Position numbers and translations under genes: made by a program. From Microcoleaceae cyanobacterium UBA9251 (GTDB lineage: Bacteria > Cyanobacteriota > Cyanobacteriia > Cyanobacteriales > Microcoleaceae), in contig DPLL01000243.1 in NCBI GenBank assembly GCA_003542015.1, positions 1 through 6,025 on the forward strand: 6,025 bases of DNA. Direction: 5' to 3'. A model generated the notes under the pieces. It saw only the letters and a list, made by a program, of their open reading frames with translations, was not told where the DNA came from and made no database searches. Shown piece after piece: positions 1 to 6,025 of the stretch. How positions within the stretch are numbered: position 1 is the stretch's first letter; every line of letters begins with the position of its first letter.

Positions 1-199
1 GATTAATCATTTTGCTTTTGATCGGAATTGATATTAAACTCATGTCTCCTAGCTAAATTCGGTTATAACTGAAATTGAGATCTGTTACCAATGCCCTACT
101 GCTACTTAGTGGACTCTGTACGAAGCAGGCACTGAAAGCTAGAATAGCATTATATTGGCTGCAACTTTAAATAAAACAAAGCTATCAAATCAGGGAACA
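1..199. other. 5' non-coding flank, no gene seen
   Basis: I find no credible coding region here; all reading frames are interrupted, and the frame of the downstream GTPase is closed by a TAG at 140-142. The hexamer TAGAAT at 140-145 is one mismatch from a sigma70 -10 box, but no acceptable -35 box lies about 17 bases upstream, so I do not call a promoter. The flank is A+T-richer than the genes and probably contains the GTPase leader. An AGGGA at 192-196 sits only three bases before the chosen ATG, which is too close to be a convincing Shine-Dalgarno site. Confidence 0.5.
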
Positions 200-1660
200 A
201 TGACTGAAGACTCCGATTTCTCCAATGTCGATCGAGAATTAGATGACACAATTTTAAGCTTCGCAGATATTCAGGCAGAACTCAACCTGCGCCACGCTAC
301 AGATGCTTTGCGAGATATCGTCGAACATCTGGATTTGACTCCCCAAGAGCGAACTGGACTGGAGCCGGAAATTGGCGGGTTGGAGAAAATGCTCGATAAG
401 CTAGAGCGCGCTTGCGTCCAAATTGCTGTGTTTGGGATGGTGGGAAGGGGTAAATCTTCGGTTTTGAACGCCCTGTTGGGTCAAAATGTGTTTGAAACTG
501 GCCCGACTCACGGGGTGACTCGCACGACAACTATTGGAGAGTGGGATGTCGGTGAGGGGATTGATGATAATTTGGGCGATCGATTTTCGCCGGTTATTTA
601 CCGTTTGTCGCAAGTTGAATTAATCGATACTCCGGGAATAGATGAAGTTGATGGCGAAACTCGCGAAATTTTGGCCCGCCGTGTTGCTAAACAGGCGGAT
701 TTGATTTTGTTTGTGGTTGCTGGCGATATTACAAAGGTGGAATATGAGGCTCTTTCGCAATTGCGGGAAGCCGGAAAACCGATGTTATTAGTATTTAATA
801 AAATTGACCAGTATCCCGATGCAGACAGACTGGCAATTTATCACAAAATCCGGGACGATCGCGTGCGAGAGTTGTTATCTCCCGCTGAAATTGTGATGTC
901 GGCAGCATCACCTTTGACGGCGAGTGCGGTGCGCCGTCCTGATGGCAGTATGGGCGTGAAAATGACTCGCGGTTTGCCACAAGTTGAGGATTTAAAGTTG
1001 AAAATTTTGGAGATTTTAGATAGGGAAGGTAAGTCTTTGGTGGCGCTGAATACGATGCTCTGTGCGGGAGATATTAATGAGCATTTGGTGCAGCGAAAAA
1101 TGGAGATTCGAGATGATGCTGCTAACCGCATTATCTGGAATGGGGTAATGACTAAAGCGGTGGCGATCGCACTTAATCCAATTACTGTAATTGATATCCT
1201 CAGCGGTGCGGTAATTGATGTGGTGATGATATTAACTCTGTCTAAAGTTTACGGTATTGCGATGACGGAAGCGGGAGCGGTGGAATTGTTGCAAAAAATT
1301 GCAATTAGTATGGGGGGAATTACTGCGGGCGAATTGATCGCAAATTTTGGTTTAAGTTCGTTGAAAGGATTGTTGGGTTTAGCAACGCCGGCGACGGGGG
1401 GTTTGGCTTTGGGCCCGTATTTGTCTGTTGCTGTGACGCAAGCTGCGATCGGAGGGGTTTCTTGCTACGGAATTGGTCAAGTTACTAAGGCTTATTTGGC
1501 TAATGGTGCTTCTTGGGGAGATGATGGACCAAAGGCTGTTGTGAGCAAGATTTTGTCTTCTTTGGATGAGGATTCTATTTTAAATCGGATTAAGGATGAA
1601 TTGCGGGCAAAATTGGATTTGGGAGACGAAGGAAGAAGGGTTCGGCAACGGATTCTGTAA
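200..1660 (+). CDS. Era/Der-like GTPase with C-terminal DUF697 (YcjF-type) region
   Basis: A 486-residue predicted GTPase. Visible G motifs, numbered from the ATG at 200, are G1 GMVGRGKS at 79-86, a threonine-rich switch I (G2) around 103-111, G3 DTPG at 143-146, G4 NKID at 200-203 and a G5-like SAA at 234-236. The order fits the TrmE-Era-EngA-YihA-Septin class. An acidic, probably helical stretch of about 70 residues precedes the G domain. Residues about 310-435 resemble DUF697: NPITVIDIL at 326-334, then hydrophobic stretches to about 350 and a Gly/Ala-rich hydrophobic segment at 395-432. This suggests membrane association, but I see no signal peptide. Such proteins are frequent in cyanobacteria and their role is not established. 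The frame could start at TTG 155, adding 15 residues; I prefer ATG 200 because the extra residues are unremarkable. The last five codons and the stop lie inside a 48-bp tandem repeat, so the extreme C-terminus may not be ancestral. A functional link to the RNA repair genes downstream is unproven. Confidence 0.88.
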   Translation: MTEDSDFSNVDRELDDTILSFADIQAELNLRHATDALRDIVEHLDLTPQERTGLEPEIGGLEKMLDKLERACVQIAVFGMVGRGKSSVLNALLGQNVFETGPTHGVTRTTTIGEWDVGEGIDDNLGDRFSPVIYRLSQVELIDTPGIDEVDGETREILARRVAKQADLILFVVAGDITKVEYEALSQLREAGKPMLLVFNKIDQYPDADRLAIYHKIRDDRVRELLSPAEIVMSAASPLTASAVRRPDGSMGVKMTRGLPQVEDLKLKILEILDREGKSLVALNTMLCAGDINEHLVQRKMEIRDDAANRIIWNGVMTKAVAIALNPITVIDILSGAVIDVVMILTLSKVYGIAMTEAGAVELLQKIAISMGGITAGELIANFGLSSLKGLLGLATPATGGLALGPYLSVAVTQAAIGGVSCYGIGQVTKAYLANGASWGDDGPKAVVSKILSSLDEDSILNRIKDELRAKLDLGDEGRRVRQRIL

Positions 1661-1736
1661 CGGATTTAACGGATGTCACGGATGGAAGTTCGGCAGCGGA
1701 TTCTGTAACGGATTTAACGGATGTCACGGATGGAAG
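1641..1736. repeat. 48-bp direct tandem repeat, two copies
   Basis: Copy 1 is at 1641-1688 and copy 2 at 1689-1736. They are identical except for one transition (A at 1648, G at 1696). Each begins TTCGGCA and ends GATGGAAG. Inside each copy the hexamer ACGGAT recurs with spacing of 12, 9 and 9 bases (starts at 1648, 1660, 1669 and 1678 in copy 1; GCGGAT at 1696, then ACGGAT at 1708, 1717 and 1726 in copy 2). The unit thus seems built from a shorter 9-12 base motif. Copy 1 overlaps the 3' end of the GTPase gene and supplies its stop codon. The unit length is a multiple of three, so any frame open through one copy stays open through both. The near-identity of the copies implies a recent duplication. 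There are no spacers, so this is not a CRISPR array. Confidence 0.95.
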
Positions 1737-1774
1737 CCAGACGGAAGTTGGAAGAAAGTTTTAATTGTCCGATG

Positions 1775-1830
1775 CCCAATTCCCAATTCCCAATTCCCAA
1801 TTCCCAATTCCCAATTCCCAATTCCTAATA
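1775..1830. repeat. CCCAATT heptanucleotide tandem array (STRR-like)
   Basis: Seven exact copies of CCCAATT run from 1775 to 1823, followed by one degenerate copy (CCTAATA) at 1824-1830. Heptanucleotide arrays of this kind are known from filamentous cyanobacteria as STRR sequences; assigning this one to a named STRR class would need comparison with the genome. The array ends two bases before the hen1 ATG at 1833, so it occupies the place of the hen1 ribosome-binding region. No Shine-Dalgarno-like sequence is visible there. Such arrays change copy number by slipped-strand replication. Confidence 0.93.
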
Positions 1831-1832
1831 TT

Positions 1833-3308
1833 ATGTTATTAACCATTTCGACAAATCGCGTCCCAGCTACAGATTTAGGTTATTTGCTACACAAACATCC
1901 CGAGCGCCATCAATGTTTTTCGATGACTTTCGGTTCTGCTAGCGTGTTTTATCCAGAAGCAAACGCAGAAAGGTGTACGGCGGCTTTATTGTTAGATGTC
2001 GATCCGGTGGGTTTGGTGCGGGGGAAGTCGAAATCGGACGATCGCCCTCTCGAACAATACGTCAACGATCGCCCCTACGTTGCCTCTTCGTTTCTGTCTG
2101 TCGCCCTCGCCAAGGTCTTTAGTACAGCTCTATCCGGTCGCTGCAAAGACCGCCCAGAACTCGCAGAAACCCCCATTCCTTTGACAGTTAATTTGTCGGT
2201 TTTGCCCTGTCGCGGGGGCGAAAAGTTTCTGCGGCAAATGTTTGAGCCGTTGGGCTATCATGTTGTTGCTAAATCCTTAATTCTTGACGCGCAATTTCCA
2301 GAGTGGGGCGCGAGTCCTTACTTTTCAGTGGAATTGCAAAATACAATTCGGTTGGCGGATTTATTAAGTCATCTCTACGTGCTAATTCCGGTGTTAGATG
2401 ATGACAAACATTATTGGATAGGCGATGACGAAATCGAGAAGTTATTTCGTCACGGCGAAGGTTGGTTGAACGCACATCCGGCGCGGGGAAAAATTGCCGA
2501 TCGCTATCTGAAACGCCAGCGCCGTCTAACGCGCATTGCTGTAGCACAGTTAACAGCAGCAGATAACATCGACGATGCGATCGAAGTTTCTCACCAGGAA
2601 GAAGAGGAAGTTGTAGAACGGCGAATTAGTCTGAACCAACAGCGTTTAGAATCTGTGATGGATGTTTTAAAAGCTAGTAATCCTAAGCGAGTTGTAGATT
2701 TGGGCTGCGGTGAGGGAAAACTGCTACAATTGCTTTTGAAAGAAAGTGCGATCGAACAAATTACCGGAGTCGATGTTTCCCACAGCGCCTTGGAAATTGC
2801 CACGGAAAGATTGCAAATCGATCGACTGTCTCCCGCACAGCAATCTCGCATTCAACTAATCCAAAGTTCGCTGATTTATCGAGATAGTCGCTTGACGGGT
2901 TTTGATGCAGCAGCGGTGATTGAAGTGATCGAACATCTGGATTTAGATCGGTTAGCGGCTTTCGAGCGGGTTTTGTTTGAGTTTATCAGGCCGAAAATTG
3001 CGATCGTCACAACTCCAAATATTGAATATAACGTGCGGTTTGAAAACTTGCCGACGGGCAAATTTCGCCACCGCGATCACCGCTTTGAGTGGACGCGGGC
3101 AGAGTTTCAAACTTGGGCTAATGGGGTTGCAGAACGGTTTGGATTTACGGTAGAGTTTCGGTGTGTGGGAACCGAAGATTTAGAAGTAGGTTCGCCTACG
3201 CAAATGGCAATATTCACCATTCGTACAGCTCTAAAACCGCGTGCAGGCTGGGAGGAAGCGTTTGCAAAAATGGCAGAGCAACATGATGATGTCCTGCTTG
3301 ATGAATAA
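1833..3308 (+). CDS. hen1: Hen1, RNA 3'-terminal ribose 2'-O-methyltransferase
   Basis: This 491-residue protein transfers a methyl group from S-adenosylmethionine to the 2'-OH of the 3'-terminal nucleotide of a damaged RNA, before the break is sealed by Pnkp. Residues 1 to about 245 form the bacterial Hen1 N-terminal domain, starting MLLTIST with PATDLGYLLHKHP at 11-23 and LLLDVDPVGLVRG at 52-64. In characterised systems this domain binds Pnkp and supports ligation. An acidic linker (EEEEVVE at 256-262) leads to the methyltransferase domain: SAM-binding motif VVDLGCGEGKL at 287-297, metal ligands E364, E367 and H368 in EVIEHL, TTPN at 393-396, and RHRDHRFEWT at 412-421 supplying H416. These match the four metal ligands of C. 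thermocellum Hen1. The open frame reaches back to an ATG at 1596, but those 79 extra residues are translated repeats, and residue 1 from ATG 1833 is where family similarity begins. The stop is 12 bases before pnkp, consistent with one operon. The gene is intact with no missing catalytic residue. Confidence 0.96.
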   Translation: MLLTISTNRVPATDLGYLLHKHPERHQCFSMTFGSASVFYPEANAERCTAALLLDVDPVGLVRGKSKSDDRPLEQYVNDRPYVASSFLSVALAKVFSTALSGRCKDRPELAETPIPLTVNLSVLPCRGGEKFLRQMFEPLGYHVVAKSLILDAQFPEWGASPYFSVELQNTIRLADLLSHLYVLIPVLDDDKHYWIGDDEIEKLFRHGEGWLNAHPARGKIADRYLKRQRRLTRIAVAQLTAADNIDDAIEVSHQEEEEVVERRISLNQQRLESVMDVLKASNPKRVVDLGCGEGKLLQLLLKESAIEQITGVDVSHSALEIATERLQIDRLSPAQQSRIQLIQSSLIYRDSRLTGFDAAAVIEVIEHLDLDRLAAFERVLFEFIRPKIAIVTTPNIEYNVRFENLPTGKFRHRDHRFEWTRAEFQTWANGVAERFGFTVEFRCVGTEDLEVGSPTQMAIFTIRTALKPRAGWEEAFAKMAEQHDDVLLDE

Positions 3309-3320
3309 TATTATTAAACA

Positions 3321-5906
3321 ATGAAAATTACTTTTCCCGAACTATCTTTAGTCGTTCTCATCGGTGCATCGGGCTCCGGCAAATCTACCTTTGCCCGCCA
3401 ACATTTCCTACCTACCGAAGTCATTTCATCGGATTATTGCCGGGGGCTGGTTTCCGATGACGAAAACAATCAAGCTGCAACCAGCGATGCTTTTGAATTA
3501 CTACACTTTATCGTTGCTAAACGCCTTGCAGCAGGTAAATTAACTGTTATCGACGCGACAAATGTTCAGCCAGAAAGCCGCAAACCTTTGTTAGAATTAG
3601 CTCGAAAATACCATTGCATTTCGGCCGCAATTGTGCTAGATTTACCAGAAAATTTGTGTGGCGATCGCAATCAACAACGTCCAAACCGCAACTTCGGCAG
3701 TCACGTAGTTAGGCGGCACATCCAAAGTTTACGCAAATCGCTACGAAACCTTGATCGCGAAGGATTTCGCTACGTTTACGTCCTCCGTTCCCCAGAAGAA
3801 ATCGACGCGGTGGAAGTCGCAAGACAACCGCTGTGGAACAACCGCAAAGGCGATCGCGGCCCTTTTGATATCATCGGCGATATTCACGGCTGCTGCGACG
3901 AATTAGAACAATTGCTGCAACAGTTGGGCTATCAAATTGTCGAAAAAACTAGCGCATCTGCTGTTTGGAATTTTCCCACCTACGCGCACCCAGAAGGGCG
4001 TAAAGCCGTGTTTTTGGGAGATTTGGTCGATAGGGGCCCGCGCATTCTCGACACCCTCAAACTCGTGCGAAACATGGTAGTTGCAGAAACAGCTTTGTGC
4101 GTGCCAGGAAATCACGACATTAAATTGCTGAAAAAACTCAACGGCAAAAATGTCAAAATCAACCACGGACTCGAACAAACCTTAGCAGAAATAGCAGCTT
4201 TACCCGACGAATTTCGCGAATCTGCTGAAGCAGAAATTCGCCAATTTCTAGACAGTTTAATTAGCCATTATGTTCTCGACGGCGGGCAATTAGTCGTTGC
4301 TCATGCGGGAATGAAATCAGAATTTCAGGGACGTGCATCGGGCCGCGTTCGAGATTTTGCACTGTACGGAGAAACAACAGGCGAAATCGATGAATTCGGC
4401 TTACCTGTCAGATACAATTGGGCCGCCGAATATCGCGGCACAGCAGCAGTTGTTTACGGACACACACCAGTCCCGGAAACAGAATGGTTGAACAATACCG
4501 TTGATATTGACACCGGCTGCGTTTTCGGCGGCAAACTAACAGCTTTGCGCTATCCTGAAAGAGAATTTGTGAGTATTCCGGCTGCTAGAATTTACTGCGA
4601 ACCTGTGAAACCGATCGCACTTACTTCTCTCGCAACTCCTCTCACCGCTCAACAGCAGTTTGACGATATATTAGACCTTGCCGACGTCTTGGGAAAACGC
4701 ATCATTTCAACTCGCCTGCAAAGTAACATTACGATTAAAGCAGAAAATGCGATCGCAGCCCTGGAAGTAATGAGCAGGTTTGCCGCAAATCCCAAATGGC
4801 TGATTTATTTGCCGCCCACAATGTCTCCCGTTGCTACTTCCAAAGAACCAGGACTTTTAGAACATCCAGCCGAAGCATTTAGCTACTACCAACAACAGGG
4901 AATATCGACAGTTGTCTGCGAAGAAAAGCACATGGGTTCTCGTGCAGTTGTCATTGTTTGTCGCGATGAATTTGCTGCTCAACGTCGCTTTGGAATTCTC
5001 AGCGAGAGTATCGGCATTTGCTACACCCGCACGGGACGGCATTTTTTCGATAATTCTACCTTAGAAACAGAATTTTTAACGCGGGTAAATGCCGCTCTGA
5101 CTGCGAGCAATTTCTGGGATAAATTTCAAACCGACTGGGTTTGTTTGGATTGCGAATTGATGCCTTGGTCAGCTAAAGCTCAAGGCTTATTGCGGCAACA
5201 ATACGCCGCCGTCGGAACAGCTTCTCGTCATGGGTTTGCCGATGCCATTACCAGCCTGCAACAGGCAAATCAGCGTGGTGTTGAAGTGAGTGACTTGCTG
5301 CATCGCTATCAGGAGCGATCGCAACTAGCGCATCAATATGTTAATGCCTACCAGCGCTACTGCTGGCCTGTCAAATCCATCTCCGACCTCAAATTAGCAC
5401 CTTTCCACATCTTGGCAACCGAGGGAACAGTTCACACGGACAAAAATCACTGTTGGCATATGGAACAGATTTCGCAATTTTGTCAATATGACCCAGAATT
5501 GCTGTTAGCTACTGAATACAAAGTAGTTGAAATTGCGAATTTAGAAAGCCAATTAGCCGGGACTCAATGGTGGGAAAAACTGACTGATGCGGGAGGCGAA
5601 GGCATGGTTGTGAAACCGATGGAATTTACTGTAAAAAATAGCAAAGGACTTGTACAGCCTGCGGTAAAATGTCGCGGAAAAGAGTATTTGCGAATTATTT
5701 ATGGTCTCGAATATTCATTGCCGGAACATTTAGAAAAATTGCGATCGCGCGGACTTTCCGGCAAGCGTTCTTTAGCGTTGCGAGAGTTTGCTCTCGGTAT
5801 AGAAGCATTGGAGCGATTTGTGGCGGGCGCTCCGTTGAGACAAGTTCACGAGTGCGTTTTCGGAGTTTTAGCGATGGAGAGCGAACCCGTCGATCCGAGG
5901 CTGTAA
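3321..5906 (+). CDS. pnkp: Pnkp, polynucleotide kinase-phosphatase-ligase of bacterial RNA repair
   Basis: An 861-residue three-module RNA repair enzyme, near the 870 residues of the C. thermocellum protein. Kinase (1 to about 170): P-loop GASGSGKST at 15-23 with K21 and S22, general base D38 in SSDYCRG, and lid arginines R116, R120 and R123; it phosphorylates 5'-OH ends. Phosphatase (about 180-425): binuclear metallophosphoesterase motifs GDIHG at 186-190, GDLVDRG at 233-239, GNHD at 263-266, H328 in AHAG and GHT at 380-382; it removes 2',3'-cyclic phosphate and 3'-phosphate. Ligase (about 485-861): nucleotidyltransferase motif I EKHMGSR with AMP-accepting K536, an LDCEL motif at 609-613, motif IV GGEGMVVKP at 758-766 and motif V AVKCRGKEYLR at 781-791. 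All three active sites look complete. In the known system the ligase needs the Hen1 N-terminal domain for efficient sealing, and hen1 lies just upstream. The 12-base gap has no Shine-Dalgarno site, so translational coupling is plausible. Five of the six HIP1 octamers in the window lie in this gene. Confidence 0.97.
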   Translation: MKITFPELSLVVLIGASGSGKSTFARQHFLPTEVISSDYCRGLVSDDENNQAATSDAFELLHFIVAKRLAAGKLTVIDATNVQPESRKPLLELARKYHCISAAIVLDLPENLCGDRNQQRPNRNFGSHVVRRHIQSLRKSLRNLDREGFRYVYVLRSPEEIDAVEVARQPLWNNRKGDRGPFDIIGDIHGCCDELEQLLQQLGYQIVEKTSASAVWNFPTYAHPEGRKAVFLGDLVDRGPRILDTLKLVRNMVVAETALCVPGNHDIKLLKKLNGKNVKINHGLEQTLAEIAALPDEFRESAEAEIRQFLDSLISHYVLDGGQLVVAHAGMKSEFQGRASGRVRDFALYGETTGEIDEFGLPVRYNWAAEYRGTAAVVYGHTPVPETEWLNNTVDIDTGCVFGGKLTALRYPEREFVSIPAARIYCEPVKPIALTSLATPLTAQQQFDDILDLADVLGKRIISTRLQSNITIKAENAIAALEVMSRFAANPKWLIYLPPTMSPVATSKEPGLLEHPAEAFSYYQQQGISTVVCEEKHMGSRAVVIVCRDEFAAQRRFGILSESIGICYTRTGRHFFDNSTLETEFLTRVNAALTASNFWDKFQTDWVCLDCELMPWSAKAQGLLRQQYAAVGTASRHGFADAITSLQQANQRGVEVSDLLHRYQERSQLAHQYVNAYQRYCWPVKSISDLKLAPFHILATEGTVHTDKNHCWHMEQISQFCQYDPELLLATEYKVVEIANLESQLAGTQWWEKLTDAGGEGMVVKPMEFTVKNSKGLVQPAVKCRGKEYLRIIYGLEYSLPEHLEKLRSRGLSGKRSLALREFALGIEALERFVAGAPLRQVHECVFGVLAMESEPVDPRL

Positions 5907-6025
5907 ACAAGTCCTTGTAGGGACAAAGGCTTTCGCCCATAGGTGTCAACTTAAGCCTGAAACCCTTGATAAATATCGCTTTTACCTGAGTCTAGATCCC
6001 CCTAAATCCCCCTTAAGAAGGGGAG
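5907..6025. other. 3' non-coding flank, probable dispersed-repeat sequence
   Basis: No gene is seen after the pnkp stop. The stretch around 5915-5945 (TTGTAGGGACAAAGGC, then TTTCGCCCATAGG) has the look of a dispersed cyanobacterial intergenic repeat, as I recall such sequences; this cannot be confirmed without a genome search. No strong GC stem followed by a T-run is present, so I do not call an intrinsic terminator for the hen1-pnkp operon inside the window. Confidence 0.45.
5996..6025. repeat. C-rich dispersed repeat with small hairpin, cut by window edge
   Basis: The sequence carries TCCCCCTAAATCCCCCTT followed by AAGAAGGGG, a pattern seen often between genes in cyanobacteria. CCCCTT at 6009-6014 pairs perfectly with AAGGGG at 6018-6023 across a three-base AAG loop. 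The element continues beyond the window, so its full length and any terminal inverted repeats are unknown. Confidence 0.6.

Larger units (their letters stand above)
1163..5748. repeat. Dispersed HIP1 octamers (GCGATCGC), six sites
   Basis: Exact GCGATCGC palindromes occur at 1163-1170 (GTPase gene) and at 3661-3668, 3850-3857, 4749-4756, 5315-5322 and 5741-5748 (pnkp). The hen1 gene has none, only partial matches such as CGATCGC and GCGATCG. About one per kilobase is far above chance and is a recognised hallmark of many cyanobacterial genomes. The span given covers the first to the last site, not a continuous element. Confidence 0.93.

Noticed and set aside
140..145. Possible -10 box TAGAAT before the GTPase
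   Set aside because: No matching -35 element is found at suitable spacing, and an A+T-rich flank will give such hexamers by chance.
155..199. TTG start for the GTPase, 15 residues earlier
   Set aside because: It has no ribosome-binding site and no recognisable sequence in the added residues, while an ATG is available at 200. It cannot be excluded without orthologs.
321..336. Sixteen bases shared by the GTPase gene (321-336) and hen1 (2929-2944)
   Set aside because: Both encode EHLDL in the same frame with the same codons. The flanks are unrelated, so it is coincidence rather than a repeat.
1641..1830. CRISPR-like array
   Set aside because: The repeats are contiguous with no unique spacers, and there are no cas genes nearby. 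They are simple tandem repeats.
1596..1832. N-terminal extension of hen1 from ATG 1596
   Set aside because: The 79 residues are translated tandem repeats overlapping the GTPase gene by 65 bases. Bacterial Hen1 similarity starts exactly at the ATG at 1833.
2269..2851. Minus-strand open frames inside hen1, and similar ones inside the other two genes
   Set aside because: They lie wholly within well-supported + strand genes, encode no recognisable domain, and have no ribosome-binding sites.
3304..3315. Palindrome AATAATATTATT between hen1 and pnkp as an operator
   Set aside because: It is pure A+T, short, overlaps the hen1 stop codon, and is easily produced by chance.
5669..5920. Small + strand frame overlapping the end of pnkp
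   Set aside because: It lies in another frame over the conserved ligase motif V region and its product is arginine-rich and unrecognisable, so it is a shadow of pnkp.
5911..5924. Possible terminator hairpin just after pnkp
   Set aside because: The stem is only four pairs (GTCC with GGAC) and there is no following T-run.

Overview
The window looks like chromosomal DNA of a cyanobacterium. It carries six exact copies of the HIP1 octamer GCGATCGC, which is over-represented in cyanobacterial genomes. It also has a heptanucleotide tandem array resembling the short tandemly repeated repetitive (STRR) sequences of filamentous cyanobacteria, and a right edge with the CCCCCTAAATCCCCCTT type of dispersed repeat common in that phylum. 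A filamentous Oscillatoria/Microcoleus-like or Nostoc-like host is an inference; no taxonomic marker gene is present.

Layout: three complete genes, all on the + strand. (1) 200-1660 encodes a 486-residue GTPase with an N-terminal G domain and a C-terminal hydrophobic DUF697 (YcjF-like) region. (2) 1641-1830 is repeat-rich: a 48-bp unit in two tandem copies that contains the GTPase stop codon, then seven exact copies of CCCAATT ending nine bases before the next start codon. (3) 1833-3308 encodes bacterial Hen1, the RNA 3'-terminal ribose 2'-O-methyltransferase. (4) After a 12-base gap, 3321-5906 encodes Pnkp, the 5'-kinase / 2',3'-phosphatase / RNA ligase. (5) 5907-6025 is non-coding and probably consists of dispersed-repeat sequence. 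The first 199 bases hold no gene and no convincing promoter.

How the genes work together: Hen1 and Pnkp are the two halves of the known bacterial RNA repair and modification system, characterised from Anabaena variabilis and Clostridium thermocellum. Pnkp heals both ends of a cut RNA such as a ribotoxin-cleaved tRNA: it phosphorylates the 5'-OH and removes the 2',3'-cyclic phosphate. Hen1 methylates the freed 2'-OH, and the ligase module of Pnkp, supported by the N-terminal half of Hen1, seals the break. All catalytic motifs I can check are intact in both proteins, so the pair is predicted to be functional. The system is not new. What may deserve attention is its setting: a GTPase of unknown role upstream, and the two tandem repeats placed between that gene and hen1, where the hen1 leader and ribosome-binding region would be.
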